64,000 nucleotides of DNA from Dyadobacter sp. 676 (GTDB lineage Bacteria > Bacteroidota > Bacteroidia > Cytophagales > Spirosomataceae): assembly GCF_040448675.1 (NCBI RefSeq), contig NZ_CP159289.1, forward strand, positions 4,509,001 to 4,573,000. The letters are read 5' to 3'. Positions 8,691 through 15,919 of the stretch are shown here, piece after piece; the first letter of the stretch is position 1, and each line of letters begins with the position of its first letter. The notes beneath the pieces were generated by a model. It saw only the letters and a list, made by a program, of their open reading frames with translations. It was not told the origin of the DNA and did no database searches. A program made the position numbers and the translations under genes.

Positions 8691-9401
8691 ATGGATCAGT
8701 TGAAAGATATAATGAACGAGCTGGCCAGGCTCGGCAATGAGCAAACGCTTAAAACTTTCAGGAAACACGGTGCGGCGGAGCCCCTCTACGGCGTGAAGGT
8801 GGGGGATATGAAAACCATCCTGAAAAAGCATAGGAACGACCATCAGCTCGCGTTGGAGCTCTACAGAACCGGAAATTCCGACGCAATGTATCTGGCGGGA
8901 CTGATGTCGAAGCCCGCGTTGATGACACCGGAGGTGCTCGACGAGTGGGTTGAAGCTGCATCCTGGTATATGATCAGCGAATACACGGTGGCCTGGAATG
9001 CCGCCGAAAGTCCGTATAAATTTGAAATGGCAAGGAAATGGATCGAATCGGACGACGAAATGACTGCGGACGCCGGCTGGGCAACGTGGGGCTGTATTCT
9101 TGCCTTAACCCCCGACGAACACCTCGACCGGGACGAAATCGACCGATTGCTCGATCGCGTGGAAAAGGAAATACATTCGGCGCCGAACCGGGTACGCTAC
9201 GTAATGAACGGGTTTGTGATCGCGGTTGGCTGCTATTACGCGCCGTTGGCAGAAAAGGCCATGGAAGCCGGCAAAAGGATAGGAAAAGTGTATGTCAACG
9301 TCGGCGATACCGATTGTAAAGTACCTTACCCGCCCGACTACATTCAGAAAGTGTGGGATAAAGGGCTTCTCGGTAAAAAGCGTCGGGAAGTAAGGTGTTG
9401 A
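8691..9401 (+). CDS. AlkD-like DNA alkylation repair protein
   Basis: A 236-residue protein made almost entirely of amphipathic helices, matching the HEAT-like solenoid of AlkC/AlkD DNA glycosylases, which remove positively charged alkylated bases. The start (ELARLGNEQTLKTFRKHGA, then LYGVKVGDMKTILKK) is the usual N-terminal signature, and WYMISEYTVAWNAAESPYKF lies centrally. Many members of this group lack demonstrated glycosylase activity, so enzymatic function is inferred from the fold. It converges on pyrB with three bases between the stops. Confidence 0.82.
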   Translation: MDQLKDIMNELARLGNEQTLKTFRKHGAAEPLYGVKVGDMKTILKKHRNDHQLALELYRTGNSDAMYLAGLMSKPALMTPEVLDEWVEAASWYMISEYTVAWNAAESPYKFEMARKWIESDDEMTADAGWATWGCILALTPDEHLDRDEIDRLLDRVEKEIHSAPNRVRYVMNGFVIAVGCYYAPLAEKAMEAGKRIGKVYVNVGDTDCKVPYPPDYIQKVWDKGLLGKKRREVRC

Positions 9402-9404
9402 GGT

Positions 9405-10325
9405 TTATTGTTGTGCGAGTAGGTAAAGTACCGCCATCCGCACCGCCACACCGTTTTCGACCTGGTTCAATATGATGGAATGGTTCGAGTCGGCCGCATC
9501 CGACGAAAGTTCCACGCCGCGGTTGATCGGGCCGGGGTGCATGAGTACGATCTCCTTGTTCAGTTCGTCGAGCATCGCCTTGTTGATACCATAATACAAC
9601 GAATATTCACGAAGAGACGGGAAGTATTTGATCTGCTGCCGTTCCAGCTGTATACGCAGCACATTGGCGACGTCGCACCACTGCAACGCTTCCCGCACGT
9701 CATGCCCGATTTTAACGCCGAGCTCGCCCAGATGTTTGGGGATCAGCGTGGAGGGGCCACATACCATGACCTCCGCACCAAGCTTTTGCAGGCAAAATAT
9801 ATTCGATAGCGCCACACGCGAATGCGTGATGTCGCCGATAATCGCGATTTTCTTTCCTGCAAGGTCGCCTAGTTTTTCACGCATGGAAAAAGCGTCGAGC
9901 AATGCTTGGGTAGGGTGCTCGTGCGTGCCGTCGCCGGCGTTTACGACATTGGCCGGTATGCGCGTGGATAAATAATGAGGCGCGCCGGGGCTGCTATGCC
10001 GCATCACGATCATATCCACTTTCATGGCGAGGATATTATTGACCGTATCCAGCAGTGTTTCTCCCTTTTTTACCGAACTGCCGGAAGCCGAAAAATTGAC
10101 CACATCGGCCGAAAGCCGCTTTTCCGCCAGCTCAAACGACAACCGTGTCCGGGTGGAATTTTCGAAAAATACATTGGCGATGGTAATGTCGCGGAGGGAA
10201 GGGACTTTCTTGATGGGCCTGTTAATGACTTCTTTGAACTGGGTCGCCGTATCCAGGATAGTTTGAATGTCGTTCTCGTTCAGGTTTTTGATTCCAAGTA
10301 AGTGCCGGACCGAAAGCTGTGTCAT
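9405..10325 (-). CDS. pyrB: aspartate carbamoyltransferase catalytic subunit
   Basis: PyrB condenses carbamoyl phosphate with aspartate, the committed step of pyrimidine synthesis. The carbamoyl-phosphate site STRTRLSFELAEKR lies at about residues 56-69, with HPTQALLDAFSMRE and the aspartate-loop residues (RIQLERQ, MHPGPINRGVE) in order. The length of 306 residues is normal. There is no pyrI beside it, in line with the unregulated trimer type found in many bacteria. No PyrR-type leader was recognised upstream. Confidence 0.96.
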   Translation of the reverse strand: MTQLSVRHLLGIKNLNENDIQTILDTATQFKEVINRPIKKVPSLRDITIANVFFENSTRTRLSFELAEKRLSADVVNFSASGSSVKKGETLLDTVNNILAMKVDMIVMRHSSPGAPHYLSTRIPANVVNAGDGTHEHPTQALLDAFSMREKLGDLAGKKIAIIGDITHSRVALSNIFCLQKLGAEVMVCGPSTLIPKHLGELGVKIGHDVREALQWCDVANVLRIQLERQQIKYFPSLREYSLYYGINKAMLDELNKEIVLMHPGPINRGVELSSDAADSNHSIILNQVENGVAVRMAVLYLLAQQ

Positions 10326-10682
10326 TGTTTGTATTCAAGAAAGTTTGGCAAAGATAACAAGGAAGCGGTCAATGCGAAAATTCAAATGCGATTTTCGGGT
10401 GATTGCGAAAAGGCCAGCTCTCGGGGACTGTCATGGGATGTCTTGGGATATTTGGCTGTAAAACGGGTGTAAAGGCCCCGCCGTCAGCGGTTTGAAAGCC
10501 AGTGGGGCCGTAGCCGGTAAAGGCACCTGGGCGACGGGCCTCCAATATCGGTTCCTGAAATAAATTGCTAACCTCGATATGTGCCCCGCCCGCCTACACC
10601 GGAGCACGGATATTGGGCGGCACCTCACTATATTTGCGACCTTCCGGCAACACGGCCACATCCGGCGCAATACTTTTGATAA
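10326..10682. other. intergenic region without a recognisable gene
   Basis: This divergent gap between pyrB (minus) and the GreA-like gene (plus) is GC-rich in its middle. I found no credible gene; the open frames there are short and without family resemblance. A TATATTTG box at 10629-10636 is the only promoter-like element I would name. Confidence 0.5.
10629..10636 (+). promoter_or_regulatory. candidate -7 promoter box for the GreA-like gene
   Basis: TATATTTG matches TAnnTTTG and lies 46 bases before the start at 10683. A TTG is found 13 bases upstream, closer than the usual spacing. Confidence 0.35.
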
Positions 10683-11129
10683 ATGAATAAAACAGCAGTG
10701 ATCGCCCACTTGAAATCCCTTCTCGACGAGCGTATGCAAGTCGCCTGGGAAGCGATGGAAGCGGCACAGAAATCGGCGAACGACCAGGGAAAGAGCTCGA
10801 TGGGCGACAAATATGAAACCTCCCGGTCAATGGGGCAACTCGACAGGAATATGCACGCCCGGCAGTACGAGCAGGCGCGGCAGGAGCGGCTGCTCCTCGA
10901 AAAGATCGGTGAAACCGAAGTACCGGCTCGGAGCGCTGTGGGTTCGCTTCTGGAAACGTCGGCCGGCTGGTTTTTTATCGCCGTAAGTTTGGGCGCTGTC
11001 AAGATAGAAAATGAGACCGTTTTGGCAGTCTCATCTTCTTCGCCGGTGGGCGCTTCGCTGTTGGGCAAAGAGCCGGGCGCGTATTTCGAATTCATGAAAA
11101 AACAACACCGTATCGTGGCGCTGTATTAG
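10683..11129 (+). CDS. small GreA/GreB-like protein
   Basis: A 148-residue protein with an N-terminal helical stretch (about residues 1-80, rich in Gln, Glu and Arg, coiled-coil-like) and a C-terminal part resembling the FKBP-like domain of transcript cleavage factors, including SSPVGASLLGKEPGAYFEF, which parallels the SPiGkALLGk block of GreA. It is similar in length to GreA, but the acidic tip residues that GreA uses to cut backtracked RNA are not obvious. It may therefore act on RNA polymerase without cleavage. Its stop overlaps that of yebC tail to tail. Confidence 0.65.
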   Translation: MNKTAVIAHLKSLLDERMQVAWEAMEAAQKSANDQGKSSMGDKYETSRSMGQLDRNMHARQYEQARQERLLLEKIGETEVPARSAVGSLLETSAGWFFIAVSLGAVKIENETVLAVSSSSPVGASLLGKEPGAYFEFMKKQHRIVALY

Positions 11130-11839
11130 GCCATGTTGTGGTAAACGCGTTGTACGTCGTCGTCTTCCTCGATTTTCTCGATCAGCTTTTCGACTTCCGC
11201 GGCCTGTTCCTCCGTCAGCGTTTTGGTGTCGTTGGGAATGCGTTCGAAATCCGCCTCGACGATCTCGTAACCATTCTCTTCAAAATAATGCTGTAATGCT
11301 CCGAAAGCGGAGAATTCGCCGTAAATGTTGATCAGGTTGGTTTCTTCGTCGAGGAACACTTCTTCGCCGCCCGCGTCGATCAGTTCAAATTCCAGTTCTT
11401 CGAGGTCTTTACCCGTATTTTTGATCTTGAAGATACATTTGCGGTCAAAAAGGAAGTCCAGCATCCCGGTCGTACCCAGGCTGCCGCCCAGCTTATTGAA
11501 GTAGCTTCTTACATTCGCTACAGTGCGGGTAGGGTTATCCGTCGTGCTTTCAACGAGGATCGCGATACCATGGGGGCCGTAGCCCTCGTATACCATTTCC
11601 TTGTAATCTTCCTGATCTTTGGAAGTGGCGCGTTTGATCGCCCGTTCGATAGTTTCCTTGGGCATGTTCACTGCCTTGGCGTTTTGCAGGAGAACCCGGA
11701 GTTTGGAGTTGGTGGCAGGATCGGCTGTGCCGCTCTTCACCGCGAGGACGATCTCTTTCCCGATTCGGGTGAAGGTCTTCGCCATTTTGTCCCACCGTTT
11801 GAACATCCGTGCCTTTCTGTATTCAAAAGCCCTTCCCAT
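11126..11839 (-). CDS. yebC: YebC/PmpR family transcriptional or translational regulator
   Basis: A 237-residue YebC-type protein. The N terminus (MGRAFEYRKARMFKRWDKMA) is the form usual in Bacteroidota, and the family core GYGPHGIAILVESTTDNPTRT and YFNKLGGSLGTTG are intact, as is the acidic C-terminal segment with ERIPNDTKTL. Members bind DNA as regulators or act on ribosomes stalled at proline stretches; which applies here cannot be told. The four-base overlap of stops with the GreA-like gene suggests convergent transcription with shared ends. Confidence 0.92.
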   Translation of the reverse strand: MGRAFEYRKARMFKRWDKMAKTFTRIGKEIVLAVKSGTADPATNSKLRVLLQNAKAVNMPKETIERAIKRATSKDQEDYKEMVYEGYGPHGIAILVESTTDNPTRTVANVRSYFNKLGGSLGTTGMLDFLFDRKCIFKIKNTGKDLEELEFELIDAGGEEVFLDEETNLINIYGEFSAFGALQHYFEENGYEIVEADFERIPNDTKTLTEEQAAEVEKLIEKIEEDDDVQRVYHNMA

Positions 11840-11956
11840 ACTTATAATGTATTATTGGTTATTTTAATGTTGGTACCTTGGTATTGTCAATTGTGCCGCA
11901 AATTTATAAAAACGGTCAATATCAGGTAAAAATAAATTCTTTCACGGAGTACTTTC

Positions 11957-12418
11957 ATGGATCATCAGTTAAACTGGCGCTTGCAGACATTCGACGAGCT
12001 CAGCAATTCCGAACTTTACGGCATTCTTCGGCTACGGAGCGAAGTGTTCGTCCTGGAACAGCGGTGCTGTTTTCTGGATATGGATAACAAGGATCAGCAA
12101 TGTCATCACCTGTCGGGCTATCGCGATGGGCAGTTGGTCGCATTCGCGCGGATCGTTCCCCCGGGGCTGTCCTATGAATACCCAGCCATCGGGCGGATCG
12201 TTGTTTCTTCGCATGGAAGGGGAGCAGGTTATGGGATCGAGTTGCTTAATGTCTCGATTCAAAAGCTCGAAGAACTGTACGGAAAAGTCCCGATCCGGAT
12301 AGGAGCCCAATTGTATCTCAAAAAATTCTACGAATCATTCGACTTCAGGCAGTCGGGCGAGGTTTACCTCGAAGACGGCATCGAGCATATCGAAATGACG
12401 AGGCCGATTCAGCGGTAA
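11957..12418 (+). CDS. GNAT family acetyltransferase, ElaA type
   Basis: A 153-residue GNAT acetyltransferase of the ElaA subgroup. The start WRLQTFDELSNSELYGILRLRSEVFVLEQ is the typical ElaA opening, followed by YRDGQLVAFARIVPPG and the acetyl-CoA pyrophosphate-binding turn IGRIVVSSHGRGAGYG (Q/RxxGxG/A). The substrate of this subgroup is unknown. The gene is alone. A GC-paired stretch just after the stop (about 12431-12463) could be a weak terminator but has no T tail. Confidence 0.85.
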   Translation: MDHQLNWRLQTFDELSNSELYGILRLRSEVFVLEQRCCFLDMDNKDQQCHHLSGYRDGQLVAFARIVPPGLSYEYPAIGRIVVSSHGRGAGYGIELLNVSIQKLEELYGKVPIRIGAQLYLKKFYESFDFRQSGEVYLEDGIEHIEMTRPIQR

Positions 12419-12646
12419 TTACAAAATGTGTAACTTTTTGGGGAATCGTTTCCCAAAAGTGTTGAAATAGTAAACACCGACTGTAACCGTATATATGCTA
12501 AAACCGGGATGAAAAGGCACTCAGGAAGGCCCGGAACAGGATATTTGGAGAAAAACGTAGTAATTAATCTACATTTCGATAAAAAAACTTTGATATAAAT
12601 TGCTCGTAATCTCTTTCTTTCCTAATTTGGCACAGAATTTTAGTTA
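12419..12646. other. AT-rich intergenic region before the metF leader
   Basis: I see no gene here. The sequence is AT-rich from about 12540 to 12650 and probably holds the metF promoter, although no exact TAnnTTTG box was found. Confidence 0.4.
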
Positions 12647-12650
12647 TTAG

Positions 12651-12728
12651 TATTCAGTCAAGCAAATTGTTGCTTTGGGACTGACGCCCTGTCAGCAACC
12701 CAATTAACATTTTTGACGAACACTGATA
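12651..12728 (+). ncRNA. structured metF leader, S-box-like candidate riboswitch
   Basis: The region folds on paper into a closed multi-stem element: an outer stem (TATTCAGT 12651-12658 with ACTGATA 12722-12728, one bulge), a hairpin AAGCAA/TTGCTT (12660-12675), and a hairpin CTGAC/GTCAG (12681-12695) framed by GGG and CCC. The stretch with GGGACTGA, GCCC and CAGCAACC resembles the core of the SAM-I (S-box) riboswitch, but the kink-turn of P2 and part of the J3/4 segment are not evident. A terminator follows and metF lies downstream, so control by S-adenosylmethionine is a sensible inference, not a demonstration. Confidence 0.5.
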
Positions 12729-12745
12729 GAGGAGGGTTTACGTGG

Positions 12746-12779
12746 AATGGCCTACTGTAATGCGGTAGGCCATTTTTTT
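12746..12779 (+). terminator. intrinsic terminator in the metF leader
   Basis: The stem ATGGCCTAC/GTAGGCCAT is followed by seven T (12773-12779). It sits between the structured leader and the metF start at 12853, the place expected for a transcription attenuator. Confidence 0.85.
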
Positions 12780-12852
12780 GTGCTTTCCCGATTGGTTCGG
12801 AAAATGAAATGGTGTTCATTTGTAATGTTTTACGACACACCACCGCATTACA

Positions 12853-13810
12853 ATGACCAAAGTTACCGAGTACATCCGCCGCGCGGAAGGAAAAACCCTG
12901 TTCTCCATCGAGATTATTCCCCCCATTGAAAGGACAGAATATCAACGATTTGCTGGATTCCATCGAGCCTTTAATGGAATTCAAGCCGCCGTTTGTGGAT
13001 GTGACCTATCACCGCGAGGAGCTGATCGACCGCGTGGGGCCCGATGGTACCATCGAGCGTATCCCCATCCGCAAACGCCCGGGAACAGTCGGTATCTGCG
13101 CGCGTTTGATGGAGCGTTTTAAGGTAGACGCGGTGCCGCATGTAATCTGTGGCGGATTTACTAGGGACGAAACGGAGGATGTGCTGATCGACCTGCATTA
13201 CCTTGGTATCGACAATGTACTCGTGCTGCGCGGCGATCCTGAGAAGTCGGCGGGCGTTTTCCGACCGAAGCCCGGCGGGCACACCTATGCCTCGGAGCTG
13301 GTGACGCAGGTAGCCAATATGAACAAAGGCATACTGCTCAATGCGGAAACCGAAATGTCGCCGACCAACTTTTGCATCGGCGTGGCCGGCTATCCCGAAA
13401 AGCACTTCGATGCAGAGTCGTTCGACTCCGATTACGCAGCGTTGAAAAAGAAGATCGAGCTGGGCGCCAACTACATCGTGACCCAGATGTTCTTCGACAA
13501 TCAGAAGTATTTCAGCTTTGTGGAGCGATGCCGTGCCGAGGGCATTACGGTGCCCATCATTCCGGGACTGAAACCTCTGTCTACCAAGAAGCAACTGACC
13601 GTCCTGGCCGATATCTTTCACCTGGAATTTCCGCTCGACCTGGTAAGGGAGGTAGAAAAATGCTCTACCGATAAGGAAGTACGGCAGGTAGGCATTGAAT
13701 GGGGTATTCAGCAAAGCAGGGAACTGATGTCATACGGCGTGCCTGTGCTGCATTTTTACACAATGGGCAAATCCGACAACGTGTCGCAGATCGCCCGTGG
13801 TGTATTTTAA
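12853..13810 (+). CDS. metF: methylenetetrahydrofolate reductase, frameshifted in this sequence
   Basis: MetF reduces 5,10-methylenetetrahydrofolate to the 5-methyl form used in methionine synthesis, with FAD as cofactor. The true start is ATG 12853 (MTKVTEYIRRAEGKTLFSIE). A run of six C at 12919-12924 then throws the frame; removing one C restores EIIPPLKGQNINDLL and the frame to 13810, giving 318 residues. Beyond the break the family blocks are intact: DVTYHREE, GGFTRDETEDVL, VLRGDP, TQMFFDNQKYF and the C-terminal HFYTMGKSD. An intact gene is expected, so the break is probably a base-calling error. The leader suggests S-adenosylmethionine control. Confidence 0.93.
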
Positions 13811-13861
13811 CAAGTGCGGTTTGCCGGTTAATTCGCGTGGCCGTGCATCGCGCGCCCGACA

Positions 13862-14182
13862 TTATTCATAACACACCGCGGTACCGTTGGCGCTTACCAT
13901 GAGCATCGAGCTGCCGTTGCCGATCGTTTCGAGGTCGATATCTACGCCGATTACCGCATTGGCGCCCAGGCGCTGTGCCTGCTCCATCATCTCACGGATC
14001 GCAATGCTTTTGGCCTCGCGCAAGCCCTGCTCATAGGAGCCCGAGCGCCCGCCCACCACGTCGCGGATACCCGCGAGGAAGTCTTTCAAAAAATTCGCCC
14101 CGATGATGGCTTCACCATTCACCAGTCCGATATACTTCACGATTCTTTTACCTTCGATATTCGGGGTAGTAGTAACAAGCAT
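13862..14182 (-). CDS. YbjQ family (UPF0145) protein
   Basis: A 106-residue protein with the full YbjQ pattern: [19 protein letters not shown] at the start, then [32 protein letters not shown] and a final Val-Ser-Ala-Asn-Gly-Thr-Ala-Val strand. The family forms a small pentameric fold sometimes linked to heavy-metal binding; its cellular role is not settled. It is transcribed away from the nitroreductase gene. Confidence 0.9.
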   Translation of the reverse strand: MLVTTTPNIEGKRIVKYIGLVNGEAIIGANFLKDFLAGIRDVVGGRSGSYEQGLREAKSIAIREMMEQAQRLGANAVIGVDIDLETIGNGSSMLMVSANGTAVCYE

Positions 14183-14309
14183 GCGATTTCAGGTTTGATT
14201 GATGTTGATTTTTGCGCGGCCAAATTACGGGTTTGCCAAAGAAGAGGCTGAAAATAATGGTTTAGCGGCAAAGTAGCACCAGTTCGGGGTAAATTTTAGG
14301 TATAATCGT

Positions 14310-14317
14310 TAGTTTTG
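14310..14317 (+). promoter_or_regulatory. candidate -7 promoter box for the nitroreductase gene
   Basis: TAGTTTTG fits TAnnTTTG and lies 38 bases before the start at 14355, giving a leader of about 30 bases. Confidence 0.4.
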
Positions 14318-14354
14318 CCTTTTGACCAATTCGAGTAGTAAAAAGTAAATTGTA

Positions 14355-14933
14355 ATGGAACAGACCGTAGACGTCATCAACCATATTATCCGCACCCGCC
14401 GGAGCATTTTCCCGCCCAGTTATATCCAAAAAGAAATTCCGCAGGAAATCCTCGAAAATATCCTCGAAAACGCCAACTATGCGCCCACCCACAAGCGTAC
14501 CGAACCATGGCGGTTCATTGTTTTCAGGGGGGAGGAAAAGCTGAAACACTTGGCTGGCTTTTTCATGGAGCGTTACCGCAACAATACCCCGGCGGAGTCG
14601 TTTTCGCAGGCACGCTATGAAGCGGCTGGCGAAAAAATCCTGAAATCGGCCTGCGTGATCGTCATCAATGCGGCGCTTCATCCGAACGATGTTCCCGAAT
14701 GGGAAGAAACGGCGGCAGTGGCCTGCGCCGTGCAGAATATGTGGCTTACGGCTACCGCCTACGGCATCGGTTCCTATTGGAGCAGTCCGGCGGTCTTAAA
14801 AGAGCTGGCCGAGTATCTCGATTTACCGGAAGACCAGAAATGCCTCGGATTGTATTACCTGGGCTATCATAATGCGCCCGATGTACCCGCGCGCCGCAAC
14901 AGCACGATCGAAGATAAAACCACCTGGGCCTGA
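14355..14933 (+). CDS. nitroreductase family flavoprotein
   Basis: A 192-residue member of the FMN-dependent nitroreductase fold (YdjA/NfsB-like). The N-terminal FMN-contact segment RTRRSIFP and the ANYAPTHKRTEPWRFIVF block are typical, as are the C-terminal GIGSYWSSP and LGLYYLGYH segments. Such enzymes reduce nitro groups, quinones or other electrophiles with NAD(P)H; the natural substrate is not deducible. The next gene starts three bases after its stop, so the ABC ATPase gene is translationally close-coupled to it. Confidence 0.88.
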   Translation: MEQTVDVINHIIRTRRSIFPPSYIQKEIPQEILENILENANYAPTHKRTEPWRFIVFRGEEKLKHLAGFFMERYRNNTPAESFSQARYEAAGEKILKSACVIVINAALHPNDVPEWEETAAVACAVQNMWLTATAYGIGSYWSSPAVLKELAEYLDLPEDQKCLGLYYLGYHNAPDVPARRNSTIEDKTTWA

Positions 14934-14935
14934 AC

Positions 14936-15914
14936 ATGAAGCAGTCCCGTCCGGTCCTGCGCGCGCAGCACCTCACTAAAACGTTTGGTACCGACACTGT
15001 CCTTTCCGGCATTGACCTCGATCTGGCGCCGGGGGGAGTGGCTGGGGGTCCTGGGTGAAAGCGGATCGGGGAAAAGCACCTTGCTGCGCATTCTGGGGCG
15101 CTTCCTGGATGCGGAGCAGGGTGATGTTTTTTTCAGAGGGCAACCGCTGAAACCGGTCGCGAGCGAGCTTATGCCCGGGCACGAGGGCATAAGGCTCATC
15201 CATCAGGAGTTCGAATTGTTCCCCAACCAGACGGTGGAGGAGAATATCGCCTACTCGCTGCGTTTCTATGAGCCGGATTACCGCCTCGAAAAGGTAGCGG
15301 AACTCCTGGAAACGACCGCATTGAAAAATGTAAAAGACCGCAAAGCGAAATTGCTTTCGGGTGGTGAGAAGCAGCGGACAGCCATCGCCAAAGCCATTGC
15401 CGAGCGTCCCGACGTGTTGCTGCTCGACGAACCGTTTGCACATTTGGACAACCATAACCGCCGGGTATTGGCCGACGCGATCGAGCGCTTGCGTAAGCGC
15501 GGGAAGATGAGCTGCGTTTTCGTTACGCACGAAGCGGCCGACGCATTGGCGTGGTCGGACAGGATTGCCGTACTGCGCGACGGCAAAATTATCCAGATAG
15601 GGACCCCGCAGGACGTTTACGATAATCCCGCTAACAGCTACGTGGCCGAACTCACGGGGGATATCAACTGGATCGCGGGGGAAAGCGGCAAAAAACAATT
15701 CTATATTCGTCCTGAAAAAATAAAGCCGACGAGAAACCCGGAGAAAAGCCGCTGGGAAGGTAAGGTAGAAGCCATGCGTTTCCATGGAAACCATTGGGAA
15801 ATCCGCTGTCTGAAAGGTAAGGAACAATTATCTTTTTACCGGAACAAACCCGATCTGGAAATCGGGCAGGAGGTGCACCTGACCTACGCCGCCAAGGATC
15901 TCAAAAGCATTTGA
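14936..15914 (+). CDS. ABC transporter ATP-binding protein, frameshifted in this sequence
   Basis: The start is ATG 14936 (MKQSRPVLRAQHLTKTFG). Six G at 15031-15036 break the frame; removing one G gives the expected LAPGEWLGVLGESGSGKST and an uninterrupted 325-residue protein ending at 15914. Walker A (GESGSGKST), the signature LSGGEKQRTAIAKAIA, Walker B (VLLLDEPFAHLD) and the switch His (FVTHEA) are all present, with a C-terminal TOBE-like extension. This arrangement resembles importer ATPases for iron(III), polyamines or sulfate. No permease or binding protein gene lies beside it, so the transported compound is unknown. Confidence 0.88.
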
Positions 15915-15919
15915 CCGGA

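Noticed and set aside
10683..11129. 3-oxoacyl-ACP synthase, a name I recall being attached to proteins of this type
   Set aside because: There is no ketosynthase motif and the size is too small. The C-terminal block resembles GreA/GreB.
12853..13122. A separate small gene overlapping the metF start
   Set aside because: Its first 24 residues are the N terminus of MetF. The rest is out of phase because of the extra C at 12919-12924.
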